Source: Prevotellaceae bacterium UBA4332 (lineage in GTDB: Bacteria > Bacteroidota > Bacteroidia > Bacteroidales > Bacteroidaceae). From it: 64,000 nucleotides of DNA. Made by a program: the position numbers and the translations under genes. Under the pieces are notes generated by a model, which saw only the letters and a program-made list of their open reading frames with translations, did no database searches and had not been told where the DNA came from. This document shows, one piece after another, positions 35,820 through 47,787 of this stretch; the first letter of the stretch is position 1, and each line of letters starts with the position of its first letter. The stretch covers positions 186,001 to 250,000 of the forward strand of contig DGTQ01000005.1 of the NCBI GenBank assembly GCA_002394365.1. The letters are read 5' to 3'.

Positions 35820-37364
35820 ATGGCACAGCAAGAAGATGTTTTCAAAAAGATAGTAAGCCACTGTAAAGAGTATGGCTTTGTTTTTCCATCAAGTGATATA
35901 TATGACGGACTGGCTGCCGTTTATGACTATGGTCAGAATGGTGTAGAAATGAAGAATAACATCAAGCAGTACTGGTGGCAGTCAATGGTATTGCTCCACG
36001 ACAACATCGTGGGCATCGACTCTGCTATCTTCATGCACCCTACAATATGGAAGGCTTCAGGACACGTTGATGCTTTCAACGACCCTCTTATTGACAACCG
36101 CGACTCTAAGAAGCGCTATCGTGCTGACGTTCTCATAGAAGAGCAGATGGCAAAGTACGAGGATAAGATTGCCAAGGAGATTGCTAAGGCTCAGAAGAAG
36201 TTTGGTGATGCCTTCGACGAGAAGCAGTTCCGCGAGACCAACCCACGAGTAATAGAGAACCAGAAGAAGTTTGACGACCTCCACGCACGATACAGCGAGG
36301 CTATGAACAAGATGGACCTCGACATGCTCAAGCAAATAATCCTCGACGAGGAAATAGTATGTCCTATCTCTGGCACAAGAAACTGGACTGACGTAAGACA
36401 GTTCAACCTCATGTTCTCTACAGAAATGGGAGCAAGCGCAGACAGTTCCATGAAAATATACCTGCGTCCAGAGACGGCACAGGGTATATTCGTAAACTAC
36501 CTGAACGTGCAGAAGACAGGCAGAATGAAGATTCCATTTGGTATCGCCCAGATTGGCAAGGCTTTCCGTAATGAGATTGTCGCTCGCCAGTTCATCTTCC
36601 GCATGAGGGAATTTGAGCAGATGGAGATGCAGTTCTTCATCAAGCCAGGAACAGAACTCGACTGGTTTGCCAAGTGGAAGGAGACACGAATGAAGTGGCA
36701 CCAGAACCTCGGCTTCGGAGCTGAAAACTATCGTTTTCATGACCACGACAAACTGGCTCACTATGCTAATGCCGCAACAGACATCGAGTTCCGCATGCCA
36801 TTCGGCTTCAAGGAGGTTGAGGGTATTCACTCTCGTACTAACTTTGACCTTTCTCAGCACGAGAAGTTCTCAGGCAAGTCTATAAAGTACTTCGACCCAG
36901 AGATGAACGAATCTTACACACCATACGTCATTGAGACCTCTATTGGTGTTGACCGTATGTTCCTTTCTATCATGTGCCACTCTTACGAAGAGGAGAAACT
37001 CGAAAATGGAGAAACACGTACCGTGCTCCATCTTCCAGCAGCCATTGCTCCTGTGAAGCTGGCTGTATTCCCACTTACAAAGAAAGATGGTCTGCCAGAG
37101 AAGGCTCAAGAGATAATGAATGACCTGAAGTTCCACTTCAACTGCAAATACGAGGAGAAGGACCAGATAGGCAAGCGCTATCGTCGTCAGGATGCTATTG
37201 GTACTCCTTTCTGCGTAACCGTTGACCACCAGACTCTCGAGGACAACACTGTGACACTGCGTTATCGTGATACTATGGAGCAGAAGCGTGTTAACATCAA
37301 CGAACTGCGTGGTATCATCGAGGAGCAGGTTACAATAACCTCGTTGTTAAAGAAACTTCAGTAA
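35820..37364 (+). CDS. glyS: Glycyl-tRNA synthetase (single-chain, alpha2 type)
   Basis: 514 aa. Charges tRNA-Gly. Class II motifs: motif 2 FRNEIVARQFIFRMREFEQMEM-like region (about 258-280) and motif 3 near SIGVDRMFLSIM. YLRPETAQGIFVNY is the GlyRS substrate-binding stretch. The anticodon-binding domain is at about 395-500 (LPAAIAPVKLAVFPL). The single-gene alpha2 form is usual in Bacteroidetes. The C-terminal 30 bp gap leads to a lipoprotein gene. Confidence 0.94.
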   Translation: MAQQEDVFKKIVSHCKEYGFVFPSSDIYDGLAAVYDYGQNGVEMKNNIKQYWWQSMVLLHDNIVGIDSAIFMHPTIWKASGHVDAFNDPLIDNRDSKKRYRADVLIEEQMAKYEDKIAKEIAKAQKKFGDAFDEKQFRETNPRVIENQKKFDDLHARYSEAMNKMDLDMLKQIILDEEIVCPISGTRNWTDVRQFNLMFSTEMGASADSSMKIYLRPETAQGIFVNYLNVQKTGRMKIPFGIAQIGKAFRNEIVARQFIFRMREFEQMEMQFFIKPGTELDWFAKWKETRMKWHQNLGFGAENYRFHDHDKLAHYANAATDIEFRMPFGFKEVEGIHSRTNFDLSQHEKFSGKSIKYFDPEMNESYTPYVIETSIGVDRMFLSIMCHSYEEEKLENGETRTVLHLPAAIAPVKLAVFPLTKKDGLPEKAQEIMNDLKFHFNCKYEEKDQIGKRYRRQDAIGTPFCVTVDHQTLEDNTVTLRYRDTMEQKRVNINELRGIIEEQVTITSLLKKLQ

Positions 37365-37393
37365 GTTATAGAAAATACAGTAAGAAAAAGCAA

Positions 37394-38065
37394 GTGAGTA
37401 ATCTTCATAAAATACTTGTTCTCTGTTGTTGCATATTTGCGTTGGTTTCCTGCTCATCTAACGATGAGGACACAACTGCTGAATACTACAATTGGCGGGC
37501 TCGAAATGACGTATACTTCGAAGAAATATATCAAAAGGCAACAGAAGAGATAGACAATGGTAGCGAAGAGTGGTATAAGATAATGTCTTACCAGAAGAAT
37601 GATGTATCAAACCACTCAAACTACATCATTGTGCATGTCTTGGAACAGGACGAGAGTATAGACGGACACAAAGAGGTCATTGACGACAACAAGAACACAA
37701 ACGACGGATTGGCTTGTCCACTCTCGGTAGACTCATGCCTTATTACGTATCGTGGCAACATGATGCCATCATCGAAGCATACCACAATTGCCAAGCCCGA
37801 CAACATCGAGGTTGGGTATATGTTTGACACCAAGTGGTATGGAGAAGAACTCAACAAAGAAGAAGCCGTTTTTACAAATCTGACACCTGTAGGCAGTGTA
37901 GAAGGTTTTGAGACAGTCCTGCTATACATGCACCCTGGAGACAGATGGAGAGTTTATATCCCCTACCGCTTAGGATATAAAGCTTCTTCGAGTGGCAGCA
38001 TACAGCCTTACAGTACGCTTATCTTCGACATCTATTTGAAGAGTTTTAAGACAAAACAGAAATAA
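37394..38065 (+). CDS. FKBP-type peptidyl-prolyl isomerase-like lipoprotein
   Basis: 223 aa from a GTG start. Signal peptide with lipobox (ALVSC, Cys at about 20). The C-terminal half fits an FKBP fold: CLITYRG, VGSVEGFETVLLYMHPGDRWRVYIPYRLGY and STLIFDI. In active FKBPs these strands line the proline-binding pocket; residues here are partly kept, so activity is uncertain. It would fold or chaperone proteins in the periplasm. Confidence 0.75.
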   Translation: MSNLHKILVLCCCIFALVSCSSNDEDTTAEYYNWRARNDVYFEEIYQKATEEIDNGSEEWYKIMSYQKNDVSNHSNYIIVHVLEQDESIDGHKEVIDDNKNTNDGLACPLSVDSCLITYRGNMMPSSKHTTIAKPDNIEVGYMFDTKWYGEELNKEEAVFTNLTPVGSVEGFETVLLYMHPGDRWRVYIPYRLGYKASSSGSIQPYSTLIFDIYLKSFKTKQK

Positions 38066-38103
38066 AAAAGGATAGCCCTAATAACTCCGCCTTGACATAA
38101 TAC

Positions 38104-40815
38104 ATGAGAGAGGAAGATACAAACATTGAAGACCCAAATATAGAAGACACAGAACTGGAAGATCCATTTTCGGCTGAACAAAGCGAGGAACTGGGAACTA
38201 CTGATTATCGTCCTGTAAACCGCTTTGATGCCTCAGTGGTACATCATCTTTCAGGCATGTATCAAAACTGGTTTCTCGACTATGCTTCATACGTTATTCT
38301 GGAACGAGCCGTTCCACATATTGAAGATGGTTTGAAACCAGTACAACGTCGTATTCTCCATTCCATGAAGCGAATGGATGACGGACGCTTCAACAAAGTA
38401 GCAAACATCGTAGGACACACTATGCAGTTTCACCCTCATGGTGATGCTTCCATTGGCGATGCCCTTGTGCAATTAGGACAAAAAGAACTACTTATCGACA
38501 CGCAGGGCAACTGGGGTAATATCCTTACGGGTTCATCAGCTGCCGCACCTCGATACATAGAGGCACGCCTGAGTAAATTTGCCTTAGAAACGGTCTTCAA
38601 CCCCAAGACTACAGAGTGGCAGATGTCTTACGATGGCAGAAACAAAGAACCCATCACGCTACCAGTAAAGTTTCCTCTTCTCCTGGCACAAGGAGTGGAG
38701 GGTATTGCTGTAGGTCTTAACTCCAAGATTATGCCTCACAACTTCTGCGAGATTTGCGATGCAGCAATAGCATATCTCAGAGGTGAGGAATTTCATCTTT
38801 ATCCCGACTTCCCCACTGGTGGTTCAGTCGATGTAAGCAAATATAACGACGGCCAGCGAGGAGGCTCCATAAAAGTCAGGGCAAAGATAGAGAAACTCGA
38901 CCAAAAGACACTCGTCATTCGTGACATACCTTTCTCCAAAACCTCAGAGACGCTTATTGAGACCATTACAAAGGCTGTCGAAAAAGGCAAGATAAAGGTT
39001 CGCAAGGTAGAAGACCTTACAGCTGCCGATGTAGAGATACTTGTCCACCTCGCACCTGGCGTATCATCAGACAAGACTCTCGATGCGCTTTATGCCTTCA
39101 CCGATTGCGAAGTAAGCATTTCGCCTAACTGTTGCGTCATAAAGGACAACAAGCCACAGTTCCTTACCATAAGTGAAGTACTGAAGAGCAGCACAGACCA
39201 GACAATGGCTCTGCTCAGGCGCGAGCTTGAAATACGACGTGCCGAACTTCAGGAGCAGTTGTTCTTCTGTTCTCTGGAGAAAATCTTCATCGAGGAGCGC
39301 ATATATAAGGATAAGAAATACGAGAATGCTCCCACCATAGATGCTGCATGCGAGCATATTGACGACAGACTCACTCCCTATTATCCTCAGCTTATCCGAG
39401 AGGTTACCAAGGAGGACATCCTTCGCCTGATGGAGATAAAGATGAAGCGTATCCTCAAGTTCTCCAAAGACCAGGCAGACGAAATCATAGCAAAGATTGA
39501 GGCAGAGATAGCCGAGATAGAAAGAGATCTCGGAAGAATGGTTGACATTACCTGTGAATGGTATGAACACCTCAAGCAGAAATACGGAGCAGTTCACCCA
39601 CGTCTTACGGAGATACGCAATTTTGACACCATCGAAGCAACAAAGGTAGCTGAAGCAAACCAGAAACTCTATATCGACCGTCATGAGGGCTTTATAGGCA
39701 CAGGACTGAAAAAGGCAGAATTTGTATGCAACTGTTCGGACATTGACGATGTCATAATATTCTATCGAGACGGCAAGTACAAAATCATAAAGGTTGCCGA
39801 CAAGATTGATGTTGGCAAAAACGTAATACACCTTGGTATCTGGAAGAAAGGCGACAAGCGAACGACATATAACTGCGTATATCGTGATGGCAAGGCAGGA
39901 CGCTACTTTGTAAAGCGTTTCTGTGTGGATTCCAGCACTCGCGACAGGGAGTATGACCTTACCCAGGGCACACCTGGTTCAAGAATTCTCTACTTCACGG
40001 CTAATCCAAATGGCGAGGCGGAAACTATCAAAGTAACTCTTGAACCTGGTCCGAAAATCAAGAGGATTTTCTTTGACTATGATTTCTCCATATTGGATGT
40101 AAAGGGCAAGAGTGCAAAAGGCAACTTGCTGTCTAAGAACCCCATACACAAGATTGGACTAAAGTCTCACGGACACTCCACCCTTGGCGGACGAGAAATA
40201 TGGTGGGATGCTGATGTCAATCGCCTAAACTACGACAGTCATGGCGTTTCACTTGGCAAATTCAACGACTCCGACTATATTCTCGTAGTTCTGCAGAATG
40301 GTGATTTCTATATAACGACGGCTGACACTTCCAACCACTTTGAACAGAACATCCTGCGCATAGAAAAGTGGGACGAGCACAAGATTTGGACTGCGGTTGT
40401 TCTTGACGCTGACAACAACAATTTTGTCTATATAAAGAGATTTGAGATGGAGGCCATCAAGAATCATCGCAATTTCGTTGGTGAAAACACAGACAGCAAA
40501 ATGCTGTTGCTCACAGACATACCATATCCACGCGTTAAAGTTACCTTCGGAGGTAATGACTCCTTCCGCGAACCTATGGAGATAGATTGTGAGGAATTTG
40601 TAGGCGTAAAGGGTTTCAAGGCTAAGGGCAAGCGAATTACCACCTTCAATGTTGCCAACGTAGAAGAACTGGAACCATTGCGTCAGCCAGAAGAGCCTAC
40701 ACCTCCTTCTGATGACGAGTCATCAGAAGATGAGGAAGAAAATCTTGACCCCGATGCAGGTAAGTCACAGCAGGAAATAATAGATGAACTCACAGGTCAA
40801 CAAAGACTCTTTTAG
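38104..40815 (+). CDS. parC: DNA topoisomerase IV subunit A-like (ParC/GyrA family)
   Basis: 903 aa. Breaks and rejoins DNA; with the ParE ATPase it unlinks daughter chromosomes. An acidic N-terminal extension (about 1-35) precedes the breakage domain: VHHLSGMYQNWFLDYASYVILERAVPHIEDGLKPVQRRI region, HPHGDASIGDALV and the catalytic Tyr in APRYIEARLSK. The C-terminal domain lacks the GyrA-box that gyrA at 60103 has in some form, so it is called ParC. The last residues GQQRLF match the QxxLF clamp-binding pattern. parE is not in the window. Confidence 0.85.
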   Translation: MREEDTNIEDPNIEDTELEDPFSAEQSEELGTTDYRPVNRFDASVVHHLSGMYQNWFLDYASYVILERAVPHIEDGLKPVQRRILHSMKRMDDGRFNKVANIVGHTMQFHPHGDASIGDALVQLGQKELLIDTQGNWGNILTGSSAAAPRYIEARLSKFALETVFNPKTTEWQMSYDGRNKEPITLPVKFPLLLAQGVEGIAVGLNSKIMPHNFCEICDAAIAYLRGEEFHLYPDFPTGGSVDVSKYNDGQRGGSIKVRAKIEKLDQKTLVIRDIPFSKTSETLIETITKAVEKGKIKVRKVEDLTAADVEILVHLAPGVSSDKTLDALYAFTDCEVSISPNCCVIKDNKPQFLTISEVLKSSTDQTMALLRRELEIRRAELQEQLFFCSLEKIFIEERIYKDKKYENAPTIDAACEHIDDRLTPYYPQLIREVTKEDILRLMEIKMKRILKFSKDQADEIIAKIEAEIAEIERDLGRMVDITCEWYEHLKQKYGAVHPRLTEIRNFDTIEATKVAEANQKLYIDRHEGFIGTGLKKAEFVCNCSDIDDVIIFYRDGKYKIIKVADKIDVGKNVIHLGIWKKGDKRTTYNCVYRDGKAGRYFVKRFCVDSSTRDREYDLTQGTPGSRILYFTANPNGEAETIKVTLEPGPKIKRIFFDYDFSILDVKGKSAKGNLLSKNPIHKIGLKSHGHSTLGGREIWWDADVNRLNYDSHGVSLGKFNDSDYILVVLQNGDFYITTADTSNHFEQNILRIEKWDEHKIWTAVVLDADNNNFVYIKRFEMEAIKNHRNFVGENTDSKMLLLTDIPYPRVKVTFGGNDSFREPMEIDCEEFVGVKGFKAKGKRITTFNVANVEELEPLRQPEEPTPPSDDESSEDEEENLDPDAGKSQQEIIDELTGQQRLF

Positions 40816-41674
40816 TGCCACTCTTACTGAGTTTTTCAGCACCCGCAGAAGATGGCAAAAACGCTTGCTTGGCAAGTGTACTTATGGCAGTGTGAGCATC
40901 TTTTATCTCTTTTTTCTCTTCTCATTCGCCAGTTTTGCAAAGGCACAGGAGCGTGCCGTGTCCACACAATTTGCAGTAGGACATCTCAACCAGTTGGACA
41001 CCTACATCTCCAATGAGAAATACTATGGTACGGAATGGAGATTTGTTTCAGAGGTGGTAAAGGATAGCAAAAAACGCCCCCTCACCTATTCTCTCACCCA
41101 CGAAGGTGCCTTTGCCAATACACACAACCGAGTTGATAACGCTAACGAACTGAGTGGACATTATAACTTTGCGTATTCCGTGATGCGAAAATGGAGTTGT
41201 CCGTCAAACCTTCTCTTTCGAGATTCCAGATTCACTTTTCGTACAGGTTTATTTGCCAGCATAGACCTCGGATTCTGTTATAACAACCGCACCTCTGCCA
41301 ACAACCCAACACAGGGTTATGCCTCTGTCAATATCGGTCCACAAGTGATGGCAAACTACGATTTCCCCCTTTGGAACAAAGTTTTCCGTCTTACCTACGA
41401 GGCTCGAATCCCACTTGTAGGTTTAATGTTCTCACCCAACTACGGACAGTCTTATTACGAGATATTCAACAAAGGCAACTACGACCACAACATAGTCTTT
41501 ATATCCATCGCAACCTTCCAGCTACGCCATCAGCTGTCGCTCAATATTCCTGTGGCACAACGTACCTCTCTGCGCATAGGCTATCTTGGAGACATACGCC
41601 AGGCGACTCCCAACAATCTTAAACAACACCAATGGTATAATGCCGTTATCGTGGGTGTCACAATAAAAAAATGA
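40784..41674 (+). CDS. DUF3316-like outer-envelope protein
   Basis: 296 aa if it starts at the ATG 40784, which overlaps parC by 32 bp and gives a 36-residue charged leader before the signal core. An in-frame GTG at 40892 would give a clean signal peptide (SIFYLFFLFSFASFAKA) and is a good alternative. The mature protein has alternating beta strands with aromatic ends (FRTGLFASIDLGFCYNN, YNAVIVGVTIKK at the end), like the DUF3316 family of Bacteroidetes. Function unknown; an outer-membrane barrel-like location is inferred. Confidence 0.68.
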   Translation: MNSQVNKDSFSATLTEFFSTRRRWQKRLLGKCTYGSVSIFYLFFLFSFASFAKAQERAVSTQFAVGHLNQLDTYISNEKYYGTEWRFVSEVVKDSKKRPLTYSLTHEGAFANTHNRVDNANELSGHYNFAYSVMRKWSCPSNLLFRDSRFTFRTGLFASIDLGFCYNNRTSANNPTQGYASVNIGPQVMANYDFPLWNKVFRLTYEARIPLVGLMFSPNYGQSYYEIFNKGNYDHNIVFISIATFQLRHQLSLNIPVAQRTSLRIGYLGDIRQATPNNLKQHQWYNAVIVGVTIKK

Positions 41675-42714
41675 GAACATTCCGCTCTACATATTGCCTC
41701 CTTTGCTCAACATTACTGCTAATGCTGACAGCATCATGCGTAGATGTGAAAGAGTATGACAATTCAGCCTCTGGCAATTTTGAGGCACTGTGGCAAATCA
41801 TGGATGAACACTATTGTTTCTTCCCTGAAAAGGAGGCTGAATTAGGGGTTAATTGGAATAGCATCCATACCGAATATTCAGAGCAGGTAAACGAAAAAAT
41901 GACTCGCAGCCAACAGTTTGAGTTTCTTGCCAGCATGCTCTCCACCTTGAAAGACGGTCATGTAAACCTTTCTTCAGCAGCCGACTATGCCCGCAACTGG
42001 TCATGGAAGGAGGACTACCCCACAAACTTCTCCGAAGAACTGCAAAAACAATACCTCGGCAAAAGCTCCGACTACAAAATATCCTCTGGCATTTCCTATA
42101 AAATACTCGATGACAACACAGGATATATGTATCTCGGCACTTTTGACAATGAGATAGGTGAAGGCAACCTCGACGAGATACTCTCCTATCTTGCCCCGTG
42201 TAACGGACTAATCCTTGACATCCGTTCCAATGGTGGTGGCAAACTTTCCGAAGCCCAGAAACTTGCCGCACGCTTTACTGAAAGCAAGATAATGGTGGGC
42301 TATATGCGCCACAAGACAGGCAAGGCACACACCGATTTCAGCGACTGGCAGGAGATATGGCTTGAGGCATCCTCACGCATACGCTGGAGCAAAAAGCACG
42401 TATGCGTACTAACCAATAGAAGTGTATATAGTGCTGCTAATGAGTTTGTTAAATACATGAAAGCCATTGGTGAGGCACAAGGTAACATACTTATAGTGGG
42501 AGATAAAACCGGAGGAGGTTCTGGTATGCCCTACTCTAACGAGCTACCCAACGGCTGGAGCGTCAGAATGTCTGCCTGTCCTATGTATGACAACCATAAA
42601 CAATGTACGGAATTTGGCATCGAACCAGACGTCTCTGCTTCCATCTCCACGACCTCAGCCCTTCAGGGCATTGACGACATCATTGAGCAAGCAAGAAAAG
42701 AAATAAACAAATAA
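41671..42714 (+). CDS. S41-family peptidase lipoprotein
   Basis: 347 aa with a lipoprotein signal (LMLTASC, Cys at about 23). C-terminal processing protease-like core: YMYLGTFDNE, LILDIRSNGGG and VLTNRSVYSAANEFVKYM with the likely catalytic Ser; VGDKTGGGSG has the Lys. No clear PDZ domain. Probably tethered to the outer or inner membrane with the protease facing the periplasm. It overlaps the DUF3316 gene by 4 bp. Confidence 0.83.
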   Translation: MRTFRSTYCLLCSTLLLMLTASCVDVKEYDNSASGNFEALWQIMDEHYCFFPEKEAELGVNWNSIHTEYSEQVNEKMTRSQQFEFLASMLSTLKDGHVNLSSAADYARNWSWKEDYPTNFSEELQKQYLGKSSDYKISSGISYKILDDNTGYMYLGTFDNEIGEGNLDEILSYLAPCNGLILDIRSNGGGKLSEAQKLAARFTESKIMVGYMRHKTGKAHTDFSDWQEIWLEASSRIRWSKKHVCVLTNRSVYSAANEFVKYMKAIGEAQGNILIVGDKTGGGSGMPYSNELPNGWSVRMSACPMYDNHKQCTEFGIEPDVSASISTTSALQGIDDIIEQARKEINK

Positions 42715-42716
42715 AA

Positions 42717-42760
42717 AAGTGGCTACCCCTCATTGTTAAAAGGATAGCCACTTCTTTTTT
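42717..42760. terminator. Bidirectional terminator
   Basis: aagtggctaccc pairs with ggatagccactt (one mismatch) and is followed by a T run (ttctttttt); an A run precedes it. It lies between convergent S41 and GH43 genes. Confidence 0.85.
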
Positions 42761-42777
42761 CATCTTGAAAATCTGCG

Positions 42778-44505
42778 TTACTTAGTGATGCGAAACCAGT
42801 CCACATCTACCCAACCACGCACTTTCTTGCCTGCCTTCTCAGCAGCGAGGATGCCAACCTTGGCTCCTACCCATTTGCCTTGGCGCATAGTGAACACGTC
42901 GCCACAATCATGGAACTTCTTGCCGTCCTCAGAGTAAGCAAACTGCACATGTGCCTCATGCTTGTTGCCACCCTCGGAGTTCTTTCCGCCAATATACTTC
43001 ACACTGAGGCGCAGATACATAGAGCGATGGAGTGCTGGCTGATAGTCAACCTTGTCCTCTGCAGTAGGCTTGAAGGTCTTTATCACCTTTACCTCCTCCG
43101 GGCTTCCCTTGTCAGCCTTCTTGCAGGTAATCTGCTGCAACTGGAATTCGTTGCCTACCCTGCGCAGAACGAGGGCAGAATAATCCATGCCGAACACGGT
43201 GAGTCCACCATACTGGTCCTCATCCTTTGCCGTCACCTCTATCTTCGTTGTTGCAGTAAAGTTATCAGCTGGGGTCTTCTGCAACAACAGGTTGCCTGCC
43301 TCCCACATATTCTTATAGTCGGCTGACTGGCGATGGCAGAACACACGATAATAACCGTAAGGAGTAGGCATACCAAAAGTCTGGTCGTAATTTGCATTCC
43401 ACTGCCACTGTCTGCCGAGAGTCGTGGTGTTGAACTCATCATTCTCCACAGGGTTGCATACTGGGTAAGTCTTGCCAACGTTAGGCTTCTTGTATGTCAA
43501 TACTGGCTGACCACTGTATTTTTCGAGTTTTCCGTAAGCCTTGACCTTGCCTACCTTCTCACCCATCGTTGGCCATCCGTCAACCCACTTAACAGGTTCA
43601 AGCCATACCACGCGTCCGTATGCCTCCTTGTCCTGAAAATGAAGGAACCAGTCTTCACCACTATTCAGGTGTACCCATCCGCCCTGGTGAGGACCATTGA
43701 TGTTGGTGTCGCCCTGCGCCAGGACTGTCTTGCTTTCATAAGGACCAAATGGCGAACGGCTACGCATGGCGAGCTGATGACCTATAGGCACTCCGCCTGC
43801 AGGGTTCATAATCCAGTACCAGCCGTCACGTTTGTAGAACTTAGGACCCTCCGAAGTGCGGTCGTTGGTACCATTACCATCAAACACAATCACTGGGTCG
43901 CTTATAGCCTGCATACCATCAGGAGTCATCTCGCGTACTGTGAGAACCGAGTTAAACTGACAACGGCTGTTTGCCCAACCGTTGACGAGGTAGCACCTGC
44001 CATCTTCGTCCCACAAGGGGCAGGTGTCTATCATACCCTTGCCAGAGATGATGCACTTAGGCTCCGTCCACGTGCCCTCAGGGTCCTTTGCTGTAGTTAC
44101 GAACACACCAAGGTCTGGGTCACCCCAATAGATATAGTAAGTCTGGTTATTCTTGTTGTAACGTATGCTTGGTGCCCACACGCCGTTGCCATGCTGTGGC
44201 ACATTATAGCGGTCGTAGGGTGGCAGAGCCTTGACAGCATGGTTTACTATCTTCCAGTTTACGAGGTCCTTGGAATGGAGGATGGGCAAGCCTGGAATAT
44301 GGGAGAATGATGATGCCGTAAGATAGAAATCCTCTCCGCTCGCACCCACACACACATCGGGGTCTGAATAGTCGGCATTGATAACGGGGTTGGTAAACGT
44401 GCCGTCGCCGTTATCTGGCGACCACACCTGCGACCTGTAATTGTCCTGTGCCGTTGCCATGAGGGTGGTTGCCAACAACACAGCTGCTAAAAAATACTTT
44501 CTCAT
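42778..44505 (-). CDS. Secreted glycoside hydrolase family 43 (xylosidase/arabinosidase-like)
   Basis: 575 aa, signal peptide 1-19 (ending MATAQ). Five-bladed propeller domain (about 35-340): NPVINADYSDPDVCV with the catalytic-base Asp48, and SEGPKFYKR with the likely acid Glu. C-terminal beta-sandwich (about 350-575; ...VQFAYSEDGKKFHDCG) as in many GH43 enzymes. It probably removes xylose or arabinose from plant hemicellulose or pectin in the periplasm or outside. It is the only carbohydrate-degradation gene seen here, with no SusC/D genes beside it. Confidence 0.88.
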   Translation of the reverse strand: MRKYFLAAVLLATTLMATAQDNYRSQVWSPDNGDGTFTNPVINADYSDPDVCVGASGEDFYLTASSFSHIPGLPILHSKDLVNWKIVNHAVKALPPYDRYNVPQHGNGVWAPSIRYNKNNQTYYIYWGDPDLGVFVTTAKDPEGTWTEPKCIISGKGMIDTCPLWDEDGRCYLVNGWANSRCQFNSVLTVREMTPDGMQAISDPVIVFDGNGTNDRTSEGPKFYKRDGWYWIMNPAGGVPIGHQLAMRSRSPFGPYESKTVLAQGDTNINGPHQGGWVHLNSGEDWFLHFQDKEAYGRVVWLEPVKWVDGWPTMGEKVGKVKAYGKLEKYSGQPVLTYKKPNVGKTYPVCNPVENDEFNTTTLGRQWQWNANYDQTFGMPTPYGYYRVFCHRQSADYKNMWEAGNLLLQKTPADNFTATTKIEVTAKDEDQYGGLTVFGMDYSALVLRRVGNEFQLQQITCKKADKGSPEEVKVIKTFKPTAEDKVDYQPALHRSMYLRLSVKYIGGKNSEGGNKHEAHVQFAYSEDGKKFHDCGDVFTMRQGKWVGAKVGILAAEKAGKKVRGWVDVDWFRITK

Positions 44506-45461
44506 AAGATTTGTTCTTGGTTTATTATTAGTTCATATTTATCTTTTTCCTTGTCGTAAAGCACGCTCATGGTGCCTCGATAGCCCTTTTCCGTAAGTGC
44601 GAGTGCCACATGCCCCATCGTTCGCCTCAGGTTTATCTCTATGCAGGGGTTGAGGCAGTAGGTTTGAGATTTGAGACTTGAGGCTTGAGGTTTGAAACAT
44701 ATCATCATGTCAACTCCGAAAGGACCTGCGTATATTCCCTTGAGTTTTCCACTCATAAAGTCTTTCATTATTGTTGATACTCTAACCATCACGTCGTCAG
44801 CTACATATTTCCTTATCAGTTGCCTCTTTTCTTCTTCTGACGCCAGCAGATTTCCCTTATAGGCTCCATTGATGGTGTCGAAGACAGACAAGCCCTTATA
44901 GTGTATCCTTCCGTCTGCGTCGGCTTCATATTCCAGGGCAAAGTCCATCACCTTGTCGCACTTCATCTCGGCTATGATACTGCCCTGTTTCGCTATGGTG
45001 CTATTTATGAACTGCAAACTGTGTTCAGTAAACTGCTTTACTCCCCTGCCACTACTGCTCCATGGAGCTTTCAACACTATCTCTTTGTGCTTCTGTGCAA
45101 AGGCGAGGATGTCCTCATAAGTGTTGCAGACACACGATTCACCTGTGGTTCCTTCTATCTGTCTCAATTTGCCGAGCGCCTCTACGGCAAGACTTCTGTT
45201 GGAGAGTTTGCGGATTTCTCTTAACTGTTCATCTGACGGCATTTTTTCTCTGGGCACTCCCTTTCTTACCAGTTCTGCCACCACCGCTGCATCCCACCCC
45301 CATACGCTCACCTCTCCGTCTTTCGCCCCCCATAATGAGGGCAAACCAGCGAGGTCGGCACGCAGTTTTCGTGCTGCTTTGGGTGGGGTGAAGCCTGCAC
45401 CAGCATCTGATGCCAATACTATGTCGTGCTCTGGATTGAAGACACTCAATTCACAGTTCAT
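44502..45461 (-). CDS. ATP-grasp-like protein of unknown substrate
   Basis: 319 aa, cytoplasmic. IVLKAPWSSSGRGVKQF (about 130-146) looks like the ATP-binding Gly-rich loop and GPFGVDMMI...CIEINLRRTMGH like the metal/ATP end of the ATP-grasp fold. It could ligate an amine to a carboxylate; no substrate is evident. Odd: residues FKPQASSLKSQTY between those two pieces are coded by ctcaagtctcaaat-type repeat DNA, an apparent in-frame insertion. The first residues MNCEL come from an AGTTCACAGTT-type repeat. It overlaps GH43 by 4 bp. Confidence 0.65.
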   Translation of the reverse strand: MNCELSVFNPEHDIVLASDAGAGFTPPKAARKLRADLAGLPSLWGAKDGEVSVWGWDAAVVAELVRKGVPREKMPSDEQLREIRKLSNRSLAVEALGKLRQIEGTTGESCVCNTYEDILAFAQKHKEIVLKAPWSSSGRGVKQFTEHSLQFINSTIAKQGSIIAEMKCDKVMDFALEYEADADGRIHYKGLSVFDTINGAYKGNLLASEEEKRQLIRKYVADDVMVRVSTIMKDFMSGKLKGIYAGPFGVDMMICFKPQASSLKSQTYCLNPCIEINLRRTMGHVALALTEKGYRGTMSVLYDKEKDKYELIINQEQIL

Positions 45462-45509
45462 AGTTCACAGTTTAACTCTTAACCTTTAACCCTCAAACCT
45501 CGTTCATCG

Positions 45510-47609
<2,100 letters not shown>

Positions 47610-47663
47610 TTAGATATGTGGAGAGAGAGAACTGTCTCTGTTATTAGAAAAATTTCGTGGAGG

Positions 47664-47671
47664 CAAAATTA
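47664..47671 (-). promoter_or_regulatory. -7 box (TAATTTTG) of ligA
   Basis: Reverse strand TAATTTTG, 57 nt before the ligA ATG; no good -33 box. Confidence 0.5.
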
Positions 47672-47787
47672 CAAAAAAACTACATATTGAGCAAGCCTGT
47701 CGAGTATGAAAATTGTGCCATAGGGAGGTTATTTTTAGATTTTGAAACTTTAGTTACGCCTTTTGGCTTATTTTTACTACTAAAGTC

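Noticed and set aside
43333..44310. 325-codon open frame antisense to the GH43 gene
   Set aside because: Shadow; the GH43 frame has a signal peptide and catalytic motifs.
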